64,000 nt of DNA from Diphasiastrum complanatum (Eukaryota; Streptophyta; Lycopodiopsida; Lycopodiales; Lycopodiaceae). Numbering within the stretch: position 1 is the first letter of the stretch; the number at the start of each line of letters is the position of its first letter. The stretch lies in the NCBI GenBank assembly GCA_029204225.1, contig CM055096.1, positions 69,463,444-69,527,443 on the forward strand. Direction: 5' to 3'. The notes under the pieces were generated by a model. That model had not been told where the DNA came from. It saw nothing but the letters and a program-made list of their open reading frames with translations, and did no database searches. The position numbers and the translations under genes are program-made. Below are positions 11,710 to 21,274 of the stretch, piece by piece.

Positions 11710-12067
11710 AATAACAAGCTCGTGACCAGTGCCGAACCCTAGAGAACACAGATAGGTCAAATACCACAGTCAGGGTCGTGTCCAACGTACACGACCAACA
11801 GGGCAAGACAGTGTGAGTAGTGTGCCCCAGCACGGTCCATAGCCATGGCGGGCCTAACACAGTCTAGGGACCCTGTCAGCAGGACAGGGCCCCCAGTTGG
11901 GTCCCGACGTGCAGTTGGCCACGTCAGTGACACGTGGCCGACACTTGGCAGTTGCATGTTATCAGTCCTCACACTGGGCTAGGAGGGGCTTACTCTATAT
12001 CAGGGAGTAGGCAAGGTTGGGTGGATCAGTTAGTGTTTGCCCTACTGTGGTGTTAGGATCTATTACA
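11710..12067 (+). repeat. 3' LTR of element A
   Basis: It is 358 bp, aligned end to end with the 5' LTR. The first seven bases read AATAACA instead of TGTTACG, so the left terminus is damaged or replaced. It is followed by the CCTGG target duplication. Confidence 0.88.
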
Positions 12068-12072
12068 CCTGG

Positions 12073-12290
12073 CCTATGACCGTATCAAGCGGCATCCGAC
12101 CTCCATCCTAGACGGTGTCCCATACCACAGCCTAGGCTCTCAGCCATCTCCTGCCTCAAGCTAGCACTCATCCTGGCCATGCACATGCTCTCCATCCACC
12201 TCCTCCTATGTAGATAGAATGGACAGCAAATGAGTCCTCCTCCCCTTGCATACTTCTAAGGAGAGAGACTCCAAGCCATGTGCACACCTA
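12073..12290. other. Spacer between elements A and C
   Basis: Pyrimidine-rich DNA with no supported gene. It should be contiguous with 5160-5623 in the pre-insertion allele of A. Confidence 0.5.
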
Positions 12291-12719
12291 CTATTGGAAA
12301 TGATGGCATTTTAATGCCTTATTATATGTAGTTGATTCGCATGTATTTAAAGTGTTATTATAGGCACTAATGTCCACCTCTACGGCTGGTCTTAAAACAG
12401 CCCTTAAGTTTAAGGTACATTTTATAGTCCTGTTATTTTAGGACTAGTGTACCTTGCTTAGAGATAGGGATTTATCTTTATGTGACCAAAATGTATGGGG
12501 TTTTTTGTATCTTCCTTCTCCACAGCCGCAATCAGCTTAATAGACTCCCAGCTCAAGAGAGAGCGTAATTCACCCGTGGTTTTCCCGCTTTGGGTTTCCA
12601 CGTTACATCTTCGCACATTTTTCTGAATGCTTTAAAAGTCGATGTCTTGCCTGTAATGCGCTGCTTGCAGGTTTATACAGATTAGAAGTCAAGATCGATG
12701 AGGAAAGCAAATCCTTTCA
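12291..12719 (+). repeat. 5' LTR of copia element C
   Basis: It ends TTTCA just before the primer site. The start is set at TATTGGAAATG by resemblance to TGTTGGAAA-type LTR starts and is uncertain by a few bases. No second LTR is present for comparison. Confidence 0.5.
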
Positions 12720-12721
12720 AC

Positions 12722-12734
12722 TGGTATCAGAGCC
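12722..12734 (+). promoter_or_regulatory. Primer binding site of element C
   Basis: TGGTATCAGAGCC, complementary to initiator tRNA-Met. Confidence 0.8.
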
Positions 12735-12777
12735 TCACAACCTCTTTTGATAAGATATTCCTTACCACCACGAAATC

Positions 12778-13088
12778 AGCCTTAAGTCAAGCTTGGGTCA
12801 TAGATTCCGGAGCCTCATACCATGTAACCCCGTATAGGGACTGGTTCTCAGCATACAAAAGCGGGACTTTTGGTAGGGTGTTCTTAGGCAACAACTATAG
12901 GGACTGGTTCTCAGCATACAAAAGCGGGACTTCTGGTAGGGTGTTCTTAGGCAACAACTATCCGAGCGACATAGTTGAGATGGGAGATGTAAAACTCAGC
13001 CTTGAAAACGGGCAAATTTACATGCTCAGAAATGTAAGGCATGTGCCCACGCTTAAGAAAAGCCTTATATCCACCGGGATGTTGGATG
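12778..13088 (+). pseudogene. Element C copia protease with 63-bp in-frame tandem duplication
   Basis: The copia protease motif W-V-I-D-S-G-A-S-Y-H-V-T lies at about 12795-12830, followed by F-L-G-N-N and the downstream N-V-R-H-V-P block. A 63-bp unit (12833-12895) is repeated at 12896-12958 with one mismatch, adding 21 residues without breaking the frame. The frame is cut at 13088 by element D. Protease would mature the polyprotein; gag is absent upstream. Confidence 0.82.
12833..12958 (+). repeat. 63-bp tandem duplication inside the protease
   Basis: Two adjacent 63-base copies starting TATAGGGACTGG differ at one base (TTT versus TTC). Confidence 0.9.
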
Positions 13089-13190
13089 TGTTAGGAAACA
13101 GACTTGAAACCCAAGACAAGATTCCTATTCTAGTAGTAGTCCGCCTACCTACATGCATGACTAAAAACCGAATTTACTATAAATAGTAAT
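13089..13190 (-). repeat. Element D, truncated outer (3') LTR
   Basis: It matches the first roughly 100 bases of the LTR at 17291-17518 and stops at AATAGTAATGA, where leader sequence begins. Confidence 0.8.
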
Positions 13191-14018
13191 GAACAAATCT
13201 GAGGACAGCCAGCACACAGATCTGATTTTACTCAGCGATCAGACCTGCAGATCTGATCGCTGCCTATAGTTTGCCTTTAGACCTGAATCTGTTCATTGGA
13301 TTCTATTCGTTGCTGACTGATTGCTAGAAGACAGATCGTTGGATGGCTGTCTGTTGTCTGGATTGCTGCTACAGACCTGATCGCAGAGTAAAATCAGATC
13401 TGTGTGCTGGCTGTCCTCAGATTTGTTCACTGCCTGCTGCTGTCTATTCGTTGGAAGCTGATCGCTGACTTACAAGACAGGTTGCTAGACAGACTGGCCA
13501 GAAATTGCTAGAGGACAGATTGTTGGAAATTCACAAGGAACTGTTCATTGGAGGAGAGCTAAGACCTGATTTCTGGATTAGGAGAGTTCTTCGCTGGCTG
13601 TTTGCTGGAAAACAGCGGGTCAGATCGCTGAAAGTCAGATCAGATCATTGGAAGACAGCAGGTTAGATCACTGAAAGACAGGTTAGATCGCTGGAAGACA
13701 GCAGGTCAAATCGCTGGAAGACAAGTCTGATCGCTGGAATCAGATCAATACATGGTTGTTTGTTGGCTGCAGGAGTGATTATTTGCATGTTGATTATTGT
13801 TTGATTAACTGTGAATCAGTTTGCTGATCTGAGTCTGAACCTATTCATTATTGGTTTCTGATTCGTTGATCTAAATCAGTTTGCTGGAACTGTAAAATCG
13901 TTCGCTAGTTGGAGCAAGATAGAAGATCCAAGGAACAGATTCAGGTCTAAAGGCAAACTATAGGCAGCGATCAGATCTGCAGGTCTGATTCAACTCAGAG
14001 ATCAGATTTAGGTAGCAT
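13191..14018. repeat. Element D leader copy with nested inverted repeats
   Basis: The region is rich in GATCGCTG and its complement. Bases 13240-13294 and 13933-13987 are perfect 55-bp inverted repeats. Bases 13191-13241 and 13378-13428 form a second inverted pair with one mismatch. Between the 55-bp arms the GATCGCTG motif runs opposite to its orientation in the main leader (16560-16980), so this stretch has flipped. Confidence 0.8.
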
Positions 14019-14030
14019 GCTCTGATACCA

Positions 14031-14507
14031 TGTTAGAACACCGACTTGATCATACAAGTAACCCAAGACAAGATTCCTATTGTTGTTAGACAATAGTCAT
14101 ACACATGAGAGAGAACGACAATGATGAAGAGATGTACTCCAACTATGTCCCATTACAAATGAAGTAGGGCGCCAGCCTACATATATACTTTCTCTAAACT
14201 ATGTGTAAGGTAAAAAGCAAAAAGCAAATAGCAAAAGACAAAAAGCTAATTGCTATAATTACTACCTATATTGGGTAAACACCCAAGATGAGTTTCTAAG
14301 TGATAAAAGCGAATCCTATTCTAGTAGTAGTGCGCCTACCTACATGCATGACTAAAAAACGAATTTACTATAAATAGTAATGACCCTAAAATATGACTTA
14401 CTATAAATGACAAGGCCCCTATAATAGCACGCAGGCATGGCCAAACTATCACTAATTAATGCTAAATGATAACATTAGGGGTACTAAAGTAAACATTAAC
14501 TCTAACA
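14031..14507 (-). repeat. Element D inner LTR, long form
   Basis: A 477-bp LTR from TGTTAGA to TCTAACA. It carries about 250 bp absent from the short LTRs. The short form is explained by a deletion between two TCCTATT words. A primer site lies on its left (14019-14030) and a polypurine tract on its right (14508-14518), both in reverse orientation. Confidence 0.8.
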
Positions 14508-17278
14508 CTCCCCCTTAATGTTTACATTGTCTAGAACTATACATAACAAAAGTATGCATGTGTATCTTCCATGAAGCCCATGTAATGAAGATCCTCAATT
14601 CTGATGTAGAATTCATGATCAACTCTAATCTCAATGTCTTCATTACTCGATGTAGAACTTTCTTCGTATAATGATGTAGAATTTCCTTTGAATGTCGATC
14701 CTTTTCGTATGAAACTGCTTCATATGACTTCTCAATGTCTTGCTTTGGTCTTCATGTCTCTTTAGTGTATATGCGTGACTACCATGAGTTCAACATATCA
14801 CCCGATTCCTTGACTTCCTTTGAATCAAAGAATTTTGACTCCCCCTGAATCAAATAATGTAGACATGACAACTTTTGCCTTAACCTTGAGAACTTTGCTT
14901 GAAGATTGACTCCCTTGGTGTCTTTGAACATCTTTCAAGCTATCGCAAATGTAAGGATCTTTCCAACATTCATAAAGAAAAAGTAATCCTCTTTGATTAC
15001 AGTAACACCATCATGATAACCATAAGTAGGAAATAGATCTACAAATGTCAACATCAAATCTCATATATCAACACCCACTTTAGAAACCTGTACTTCATAA
15101 GTAGTTGGCTCCACTTGTGTCGATTCCTTGAATTGAACCCATTTCAATTCTCCTGGTACTCTCATAAGTTACCACTTGTGATGAACTTGATGGACTTTGG
15201 TTGAACTACTCCCCCTGGATGTACACTTCATATTTGCATTCCAACCACTCTCTCCAAATAGAATAGAATATCATCCATGAACCAAACCAAATATGCAAGT
15301 AAAAGAGCATCCCCTCCATGGAATCTCCTACCTCTATCTCACACACAGAGTCACTTGCACCAAACAACTTTCCAACCTAGAAAGCATTTCATCATGATAT
15401 TTATTCTGACACTTTGTCATATGCAAACTTGGTGTACGTCCATCTTCAACCATGTTGTTTTTCTTGAAGCTAAACAGCAACCTATACTGTCGATTTTCAA
15501 CGGCTAATCAACAACCTTGGCTTCCCAATCTTATAACAGAATCTACCACATGACAGAACATGAACTTGGATAGATTCTAGAACCTTTCTCCAGCTCAAAA
15601 TGGAATTGATCTCACTTGGTTCCACCACACGAACAATCAACTATGACTTGGTTACTATGACTTGAATAGAAACCAAACCGATACAATGTAGAATGTTGAC
15701 CACACAGCTTGCCACACTTGTCACTTGTAACAACGAACTTATCATTTGCCACCATGATAAGAAACTGTGAAAACATCCTCTTGAATATCGATTTATCTAT
15801 ATAGACTCATAGTCTATACTTCTCATGCAACTCCCGCTTAAGAGTTTGCACCTTTGTCGATTCCAACCTCGACAAAACCTTGTCAATCTTAGAACCTTTG
15901 AAGTTGACCTTCCTTCAGTATGCTTGTTGGTAGCCGCTTTTTGCAGCTTCAGCATCACCTTGATCGCTAATTGTCTTCCCCTACCATCTCTTTTGTTGTA
16001 GACTTTCCTTTCCCTGTGAGTTAACCCTTCCATTTTGTGAGGAACCTTGTTCTGATTACTCTTGTGAATCCCTTCTTCACCTTGCACCTGATTGCAAACA
16101 ACTCCTAGTTGTATTGCTGATCCTTACTCCTGAGACCTCCCTCAGCATGCATCAAGGTTCTTTCCCTTCTTAAACCTCAGTGATCTCCTACTACAAGACA
16201 CAGCCATTGCATCCTAGCAATCTGTGTATGTCTATGCTTCCTTGCATGTAATCGTCCTCAACTTCCATGTGATTGCCTTGCTGAACTTTCACTTGCATGC
16301 AAAAAGCTCCAACTGTAACTCAATCTTCATGCTGACCGAACAATCTACACATGCACATGCTTCCTTGCATGTGTACCAATTACTTCCAACAGTAATTGGC
16401 AATCTACAGCGATCTACCCATAGTGTTCTGACCAGTAGTCACCTGTCTCCTACATGTATCGATAGCTCTCCAACACTAGAAAATTTTTGGGTAGTGTTCC
16501 TTGGATCTTCATGACCTATAGAAAACTATGTAACCTGTTTTTTTCTTAAGTGAAAAACTGCAGTACCAGCTTTGTAGGTCAGCACTCTTGCCAGCGAACA
16601 GCTTCTGATATCTCCCCTTCCAGCGAACAGGTTCAGGTCTGTGGATAGCACCAGCTAACTCTCAAATCTGCTTCTCAGCGATTTGTCACCCAGGAAACAG
16701 TCCTGCAGGCAGCGGTCCGAAGGCACTAGATTGGTCTGATGCAACTGTAGCAATCCAGCCAGCGATCAGGCAGCAATGATCCGGCTCAGCGATCAGTCAG
16801 CAATGATCCAGCTCAGTGATCAGTCAGCAACGATAAGGTCTGTACCATCAACAACCAGATCTGATAGACAGTGATAAGATACCCTGCATGCAGCGATCAG
16901 ATTCCAACGCAGCGACTGTAGGCAGTGACAAACTGTAAGTCTGATCCAGCTCAACGATTAGGTCAATTTAAAACTTCCCTCTTATGATCCAATCTTCTTC
17001 CATGTTGTGCTCATAACAACGTTTTCTTCACACTTTGCTGCCCTACAGCAACCTAAAATCTGAGGAAGATTTCTCCTCTTGCAGCTCAGCTCTTTTCTTT
17101 GTACACCGGATCTTCTCCCACAAAGCTGCCACTGTTGTAGTTGAAGATCAAACTTGAGAGCTGGCTAGGGACACCACCTGCACCTGTTTTTCTCCTTGAA
17201 GATGATGGCCAAATCAATTCCTTGTGAATTGATTCCGTTTGTTGGAGTACCTCCTTGTTCTTTCGAATCTTGAACCAT
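14508..17278 (-). other. Internal, apparently non-coding region of element D
   Basis: Read on the reverse strand from the primer site, it starts with a leader rich in GATCGCTG words (16560-16980), followed by 2 kb with only short open frames. The longest, 15797-16087 reverse (96 codons, basic), has a diverged counterpart in element E (28731-28920) but matches no known domain. No protease, reverse transcriptase or integrase motif was seen. This fits a large non-autonomous element rather than a decayed autonomous copia. Confidence 0.65.
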
Positions 17279-17290
17279 GCTCTGATACCA

Positions 17291-17518
17291 TGTTAGAAAA
17301 CAGACTTGAAACCCAAGACAAGATTCCTATTCTAGTAGTAGTGCGCCTACCGACATGCATGACTAAAAAACAAATTTACTATAAATAGTAATGACCCTAA
17401 AATATGACTTACTATAAATGTGAAGGCCCTTATAATAGCACACAGGCATGGCCAAACTATCACTAATTAATCCTAAATGATAACATTAGGGGTACTAAAG
17501 TAAACATTAACTCTAACA
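17291..17518 (-). repeat. Element D, outer (5') LTR, short form
   Basis: A 228-bp LTR, TGTTAGAAAACAG to CTCTAACA, with the reverse primer site at 17279-17290 and target duplication GGATG at 17519-17523. Confidence 0.88.
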
Positions 17519-17523
17519 GGATG

Positions 17524-18075
17524 ATGATGGGGGTGCACCACCAGCTTTGTAGACCAAGCATGGAAAATATCAAAGGGGTCACTCGTGATTGCAAAGGGCT
17601 TACGGAGGGGCACACTTTATACCATAAATGTCAAAACAGTGAGAGGAGGCATAGTAGCAGTTACGGAAGGGGAGACACCAAGCTTTGGCATAAGAGGCTC
17701 GGGCACTTGAGCCAAATAGGCTTGAAGGTGTTGTCCAATCTAAAAAGGATTTCAGACCTTCAAGACTGTAATTTACCTTACGTTTTTGGCAAACCACAAC
17801 AAAAGCCTTTCTTGAGGAAGGCTGCAGCCCATCAGAGCTCGGCACTTGAGCTCATACACTCAGATGTTTGCGGAGCAGTGCCCGAGAAGTCCCTTGGAAG
17901 GGCTTCTTACTTTGTAACTTTTATAGATGATGCCACACGGAAGGTGTGGGCTTACCCGATCAAGCACAAAGATGATGTGTTTGATGTCTTCAAAAGGTTC
18001 TTGGCATTTGCAATAAAAAAAAGTCCAAAAAGTCTCTCAAATGCTTGAGGACAGATAATGGAGGGGAGTTTTGCT
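17524..18075 (+). pseudogene. Element C pre-integrase and integrase N-terminal half
   Basis: It resumes the copia frame cut by D. The GAG-pre-integrase block (L-W-H-K-R-L-G-H-L) is followed by the integrase core start (L-I-H-S-D-V-C-G, then Y-F-V-T-F-I-D-D-A-T-R-K-V-W). A one-base shift near 18010 moves the second catalytic Asp block (R-T-D-N-G-G-E-F) to another frame, and a TGA follows. The expected C-x2-C of the zinc-binding module is altered. Sequence continues on the opposite strand at 18076. Confidence 0.82.
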
Positions 18076-18815
18076 CGTGAGCTCATATGACATAGTCAAG
18101 AGATGGTGCATATCTCTGTGGCTGCCTGTGGGGTCTTGTAGACCTTCGAACCCAATGGTCTACTTGTTCTGGTGCCTGTTCATCCTCTATGTGCTGTTGT
18201 CCAACCTGCACACCATCATTCCTATCAACACCATCTTCATGCAGATCGTCTCTCGCATGTCTATTGGTTGGCTGCTCCGGAATTGGTACTTGAGGTTGAC
18301 GAGTTGGCTGCTCTCCCTCTTTGAATACCACACTTCTAACTTCCTGCTGAGTGGTGTCTTTCTTGAGCATGCATTGCTCATTGAAGACTACATTTCTGCT
18401 CCTTACCAATTTCCTCTCTCGGGGTTCCATAGGCGATAGCCCATTTCACCGTCCTCTCCATAACCCATAAAGATACACCGTCTTGACTTCTTTGGTGCGC
18501 TTCTCCTTAGGCACATGCATGAAGGCTTCACATCCAAATACTCGAAGATGCTTGTATGAGGCTGGCCTCCCCGACCATGCCTCTTCCAGTATACCCCCCA
18601 TCAAGTGCTTTGCTCGGGGACCTATTGATAACATGGGTTGTTGTTTGTAGAGCTTCACCCCAAAAGTGTTTGGATAGGCCTGCTGAAGATAGCCTCCTAC
18701 GGACCATTTCCATTATGGTGCGGTTCATCCTCTCAGCCACACCATTCTGTTGTGGTGTCCCCGGCACAGTCAACTCTCTTTTAGTCCCTTTCTCTTGGCA
18801 GAAAGCATTGAATAC
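18076..18815 (-). pseudogene. Inverted segment of element C: integrase C-terminal half and linker
   Basis: Read on the reverse strand, this piece supplies exactly what is missing between 18075 and 18816. It holds T-V-P-G-T-P-Q-Q-N-G-V-A-E-R with the third catalytic Glu, then H-L-R-V-F-G-C-E-A, the S-R-N-V-V-F-N-E block, a Gln/Pro-rich linker and the R-R-S-T-R-P motif that precedes reverse transcriptase. Flanking copia sequence on both sides is forward. Breakpoints are placed only to within about 15 bases. No long inverted repeats were seen at the junctions. Frameshifts occur inside. Confidence 0.8.
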
Positions 18816-19728
18816 TTTTGATGAGAATGAGCCGTCCTGCTTTCAAAAAGCATGTGAAAGAGAGGATAAAATCAAGTGGGAGTCTACCATGGATGAGGAG
18901 ATGAATTCCCTCATGGAAATCGATACATGGAGTTTGGAAAAACTGCCAAATGGTAGGAAAGCCTTAGCAAACAAATGGGTCTACAAGCTCAAGCATGGCG
19001 AGAATGGACAATCACCGAGGCACAAAGCCAGGCTTGTCACCAAAGATTTTGCACAGAAAAAGGGGGGGTTGATTATGATGAGATCTTCTCCCCGGTTGTG
19101 AAGTTGTCTACACTTAGAGTGTTTATTGGGTTAGCTGCACATATGGACTTAGAGTTGGAACAGCTTGATGTCCGGACAGCCTTCCTACATGGTGAGTTGG
19201 AAGAGGATCTCTACATGCAGCAGCCCGAAGGCTATGAAGTGCAGGGAAAGGAACACCTCATGTGTAAGCTCAAAAGGAGCTTGTATGGACTCAAGCAGGC
19301 GCCACGCATGTGGTACAAAAAATTCCATACTTTCATGCTTGCACAGGGGTTTATGAGAAGCAGTTCTTGTATACAAAAAGAGCAGAAAATGGCAGCCTGC
19401 TTACTCTCATCCTATATGTGGATGATATGCTACTTGCAGGCGATGATATGCATGAGCTGAGAGGACTGAAATCTCAGCTTGCAAAGACTTTTGCCATGAA
19501 AGATTTAGGGGCAGCAAATCAAATTTTGGGCATGAGAATCAAGAAAAGGAAACTACTTTGGCTGTCACAAGAAAGGTACATTGGTAAACTACATGTAGAC
19601 TCGGATATGGCTGGAAATGTGGACAGCAGAAAGTCTACAACAGGGTATGTCTTCAAAGCTTGCTTGATGGTGGTCTATGGCTCCAGTGCACAGGGGAGAG
19701 GTGGCAGTACCTCTATGGATGGGCGATA
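18816..19728 (+). pseudogene. Element C reverse transcriptase and RNase H remnant
   Basis: Copia reverse transcriptase: W-x3-M-D-E-E-M-N-S-L, then N-K-W-V-Y-K-L-K, D-V-R-T-A-F-L-H-G-E-L, L-Y-G-L-K-Q-A-P-R-M-W-Y, and the catalytic Y-V-D-D-M-L at about 19418. There are frameshifts near 19060 and 19350. After S-Q-E-R-Y-I (about 19580) the sequence jumps to the RNase H block D-S-D-M-A-G-N with S-T-T-G-Y-V-F, so the reverse-transcriptase tail and RNase H start are deleted. It ends in unrelated DNA near 19728. Confidence 0.85.
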
Positions 19729-19896
19729 ATGTAGCGTTCGTCACCTGATTGTGTCTTAACAATGACCGGATTCGGAGATTTTTGGGTGCATTTATGGGCG
19801 TTTTCCAGCGCATGAAATATTGATTTTCCGGCACTTTTAGTTTCAACGATTGACAACTCCAGTTTCAACGTTTTCCATGATTTAATAGGCGTATAA

Positions 19897-20308
19897 TTGC
19901 TAGCCCAAACAATTAGAGAATTTCAGTTTCTTCATGAGCACCATTGCCAGTTAACCTTTGCTATGCTAGGGATACCCTCCAGCTTTGGGCCTCACGACCT
20001 AGTACATATGCATGGGAAGATTGGCAATCAGATGGTCAGAGTAATGGTGGACAATGGGGCAACCCATAACTTCATCAATTACACCCTAGTCAAGAAAGTA
20101 AAACCCCCAGAAACACCTAGTCAGAATAGTTATATTGTTTCTTTGGCTAAGTGTTAGGACAAGAGAGTGTGGGAAATGATGGTCAAAGGTCTAGGTCTGG
20201 AAATTCAGGGCTATCAAGATAACCTGAACTTCCAAATCATGAAAGTTACTAACGTAGTATTAGGTAGAGATTGGCTCTACGGTTTGGGCCCCACTCTCCA
20301 CTACTAAT
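19897..20308 (+). pseudogene. Gypsy protease fragment related to elements A and B
   Basis: The fragment parallels 8050-8430 of element A: an H-C-Q-L-T block, the protease motif with D-N-G-A-T-H-N-F-I (Asn in place of the usual second residue), and the V-L-G-R-D-W-L-Y block. It diverges clearly from A and B, so it is an older or different subfamily. A TAG interrupts it near 20156. It has no LTRs and is only 0.4 kb long. Confidence 0.75.
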
Positions 20309-20901
20309 GCGGCTTTGTTTTATACGTGCAAAATATACGATTGATCACAACAACTCTAAGGGAAAGTCAAGAGAAAACAAGAAAATTGTCAAGTGCCATT
20401 ATGGTGGAAAGCTTGGACCAAGCAATGCCACAAGAAGAAGGTAGTTTGAAAGGCAAACAAGAAACCAACGATCAACATAGTAATAACAAAGAGAGGATAT
20501 TTGAGGGAGGTTACTATCTTGAAGTTGATCCCTTAAGAAGTTTATGAGGTTCAGGTAGTTGCACATTTTCCTATATGGATTGGTTAATTTTGTGGCTTAT
20601 CATGGTTGTTTGGCAATGTTTTGTGGACCTTTTCAAAAAGCCATTTTACACTGCACTAGAAGTGAGAAAGAAATGGCGAAATGTTTTTAGGTTGTTTTTT
20701 TGCTTGGTTTCATTTCTAGCCTGTTAACAGTTAAAGGAAAACCAAGTATTGTTGAAGTGTCTAGATAACGATTTTAGCTCTATACATTGACAATATAAAT
20801 AGTTGGTAATCGACACACTTTAGATGACTTGAGGACTGGGTGGCACATTGAGATACATCACATAAGGCACATGCACAAGGTATTCATAAATCTATTATTC
20901 T
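20309..20901 (+). other. Possible degenerate copia gag tail, otherwise non-coding
   Basis: 20326-20547 is an open frame. In another frame, at about 20385-20425, a K-C-H-Y-G-G-K-L-G-like run resembles a copia zinc knuckle that has lost Cys and His residues. The rest is AT-rich with no gene seen. 20897-20901 (ATTCT) is the left target site of element B. Confidence 0.25.
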
Positions 20902-21260
20902 TGTTACGAGCTCGTAACCAGTGCCGAACCCTAGAGAACACAGATAGGTCAGATACCACAATTCAGGGTCGTGTCCAGCGTACATAACCAACAGGGCAAG
21001 ACAGTGTGAGTAGTGTGCCCCAGCACGGTCCATAGTCATGGCGGGCCTAACACAGCCTACGGACCCTATCAGCGGGATAGGGCTCCCAGTTGGGTCCCGA
21101 CGTGCAGTCGGCCACGTCAGTGCCACGTGGCCGACACTTGGCAGTAGCATGCTACCAGTCCTCACACTGGGCTAGGAGGGGCTTACTCTATATCAGAGAG
21201 TAGGCAAGGTTGGGTGGATCAGTTAGTGTTTGCCCTACTGTGGTGTTAGGATCTATTACA
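20902..21260 (+). repeat. 5' LTR of element B
   Basis: 359 bp, TGTTACGAGCTC to TCTATTACA, the same family as the LTRs of A. Confidence 0.9.
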
Positions 21261-21261
21261 C

Positions 21262-21274
21262 TGGTATCAGAGCC
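21262..21274 (+). promoter_or_regulatory. Primer binding site of element B
   Basis: TGGTATCAGAGCC, one base after the 5' LTR. Confidence 0.85.

Larger units (their letters stand above)
5629..12067 (+). mobile_element. Ty3/gypsy chromovirus A, both LTRs, target duplication
   Basis: This is a 6.4-kb LTR retrotransposon. In order it has a 358-bp 5' LTR (TGTTACG...TTACA), a tRNA-Met primer site, a leader of about 860 bp, a single gag-pol frame (gag, zinc knuckle, protease, reverse transcriptase, RNase H, integrase, chromodomain), a polypurine tract and a 3' LTR. CCTGG lies immediately outside both LTRs (5624-5628 and 12068-12072), proving the two ends belong to one insertion. The LTRs differ at about 13 sites by hand count. 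The coding region is broken by several stops and frameshifts, so the copy is dead. Element B at 20902-27110 is a close relative. Confidence 0.93.
13089..17518 (-). mobile_element. Element D, largely non-coding LTR retrotransposon nested in C
   Basis: The outer LTR ends (TGTTAG at 13089, CTAACA at 17518) are flanked by GGATG on both sides (13084-13088 and 17519-17523), a perfect target duplication inside the copia C coding region. Orientation is reverse: primer sites read as GCTCTGATACCA left of TGTTAGA at 14019-14030 and 17279-17290, and the polypurine tract reads CTCCCCCTTAA at 14508-14518. Three LTR copies are present: truncated 13089-13190, long 14031-14507, short 17291-17518. No gag or pol domain was recognised in the 2.8-kb interior. 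The same family recurs as element E (27961-35790). It would need enzymes from an autonomous copia relative. Confidence 0.82.
12291..19728 (+). mobile_element. Ty1/copia element C, gag-deleted, internally inverted, split by element D
   Basis: The element has a 5' LTR at 12291-12719 and a primer site at 12722. It then goes straight to the protease, so gag is missing. The protease/pre-integrase junction is interrupted by element D (13089-17518). Integrase resumes at 17524. The segment 18076-18815, covering integrase C-terminus and linker, reads on the opposite strand. Reverse transcriptase resumes forward at 18816, and RNase H is partial. No 3' LTR was found, so the right end (about 19728) is a truncation. 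Gene order protease-integrase-reverse transcriptase is diagnostic of copia. Confidence 0.85.
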
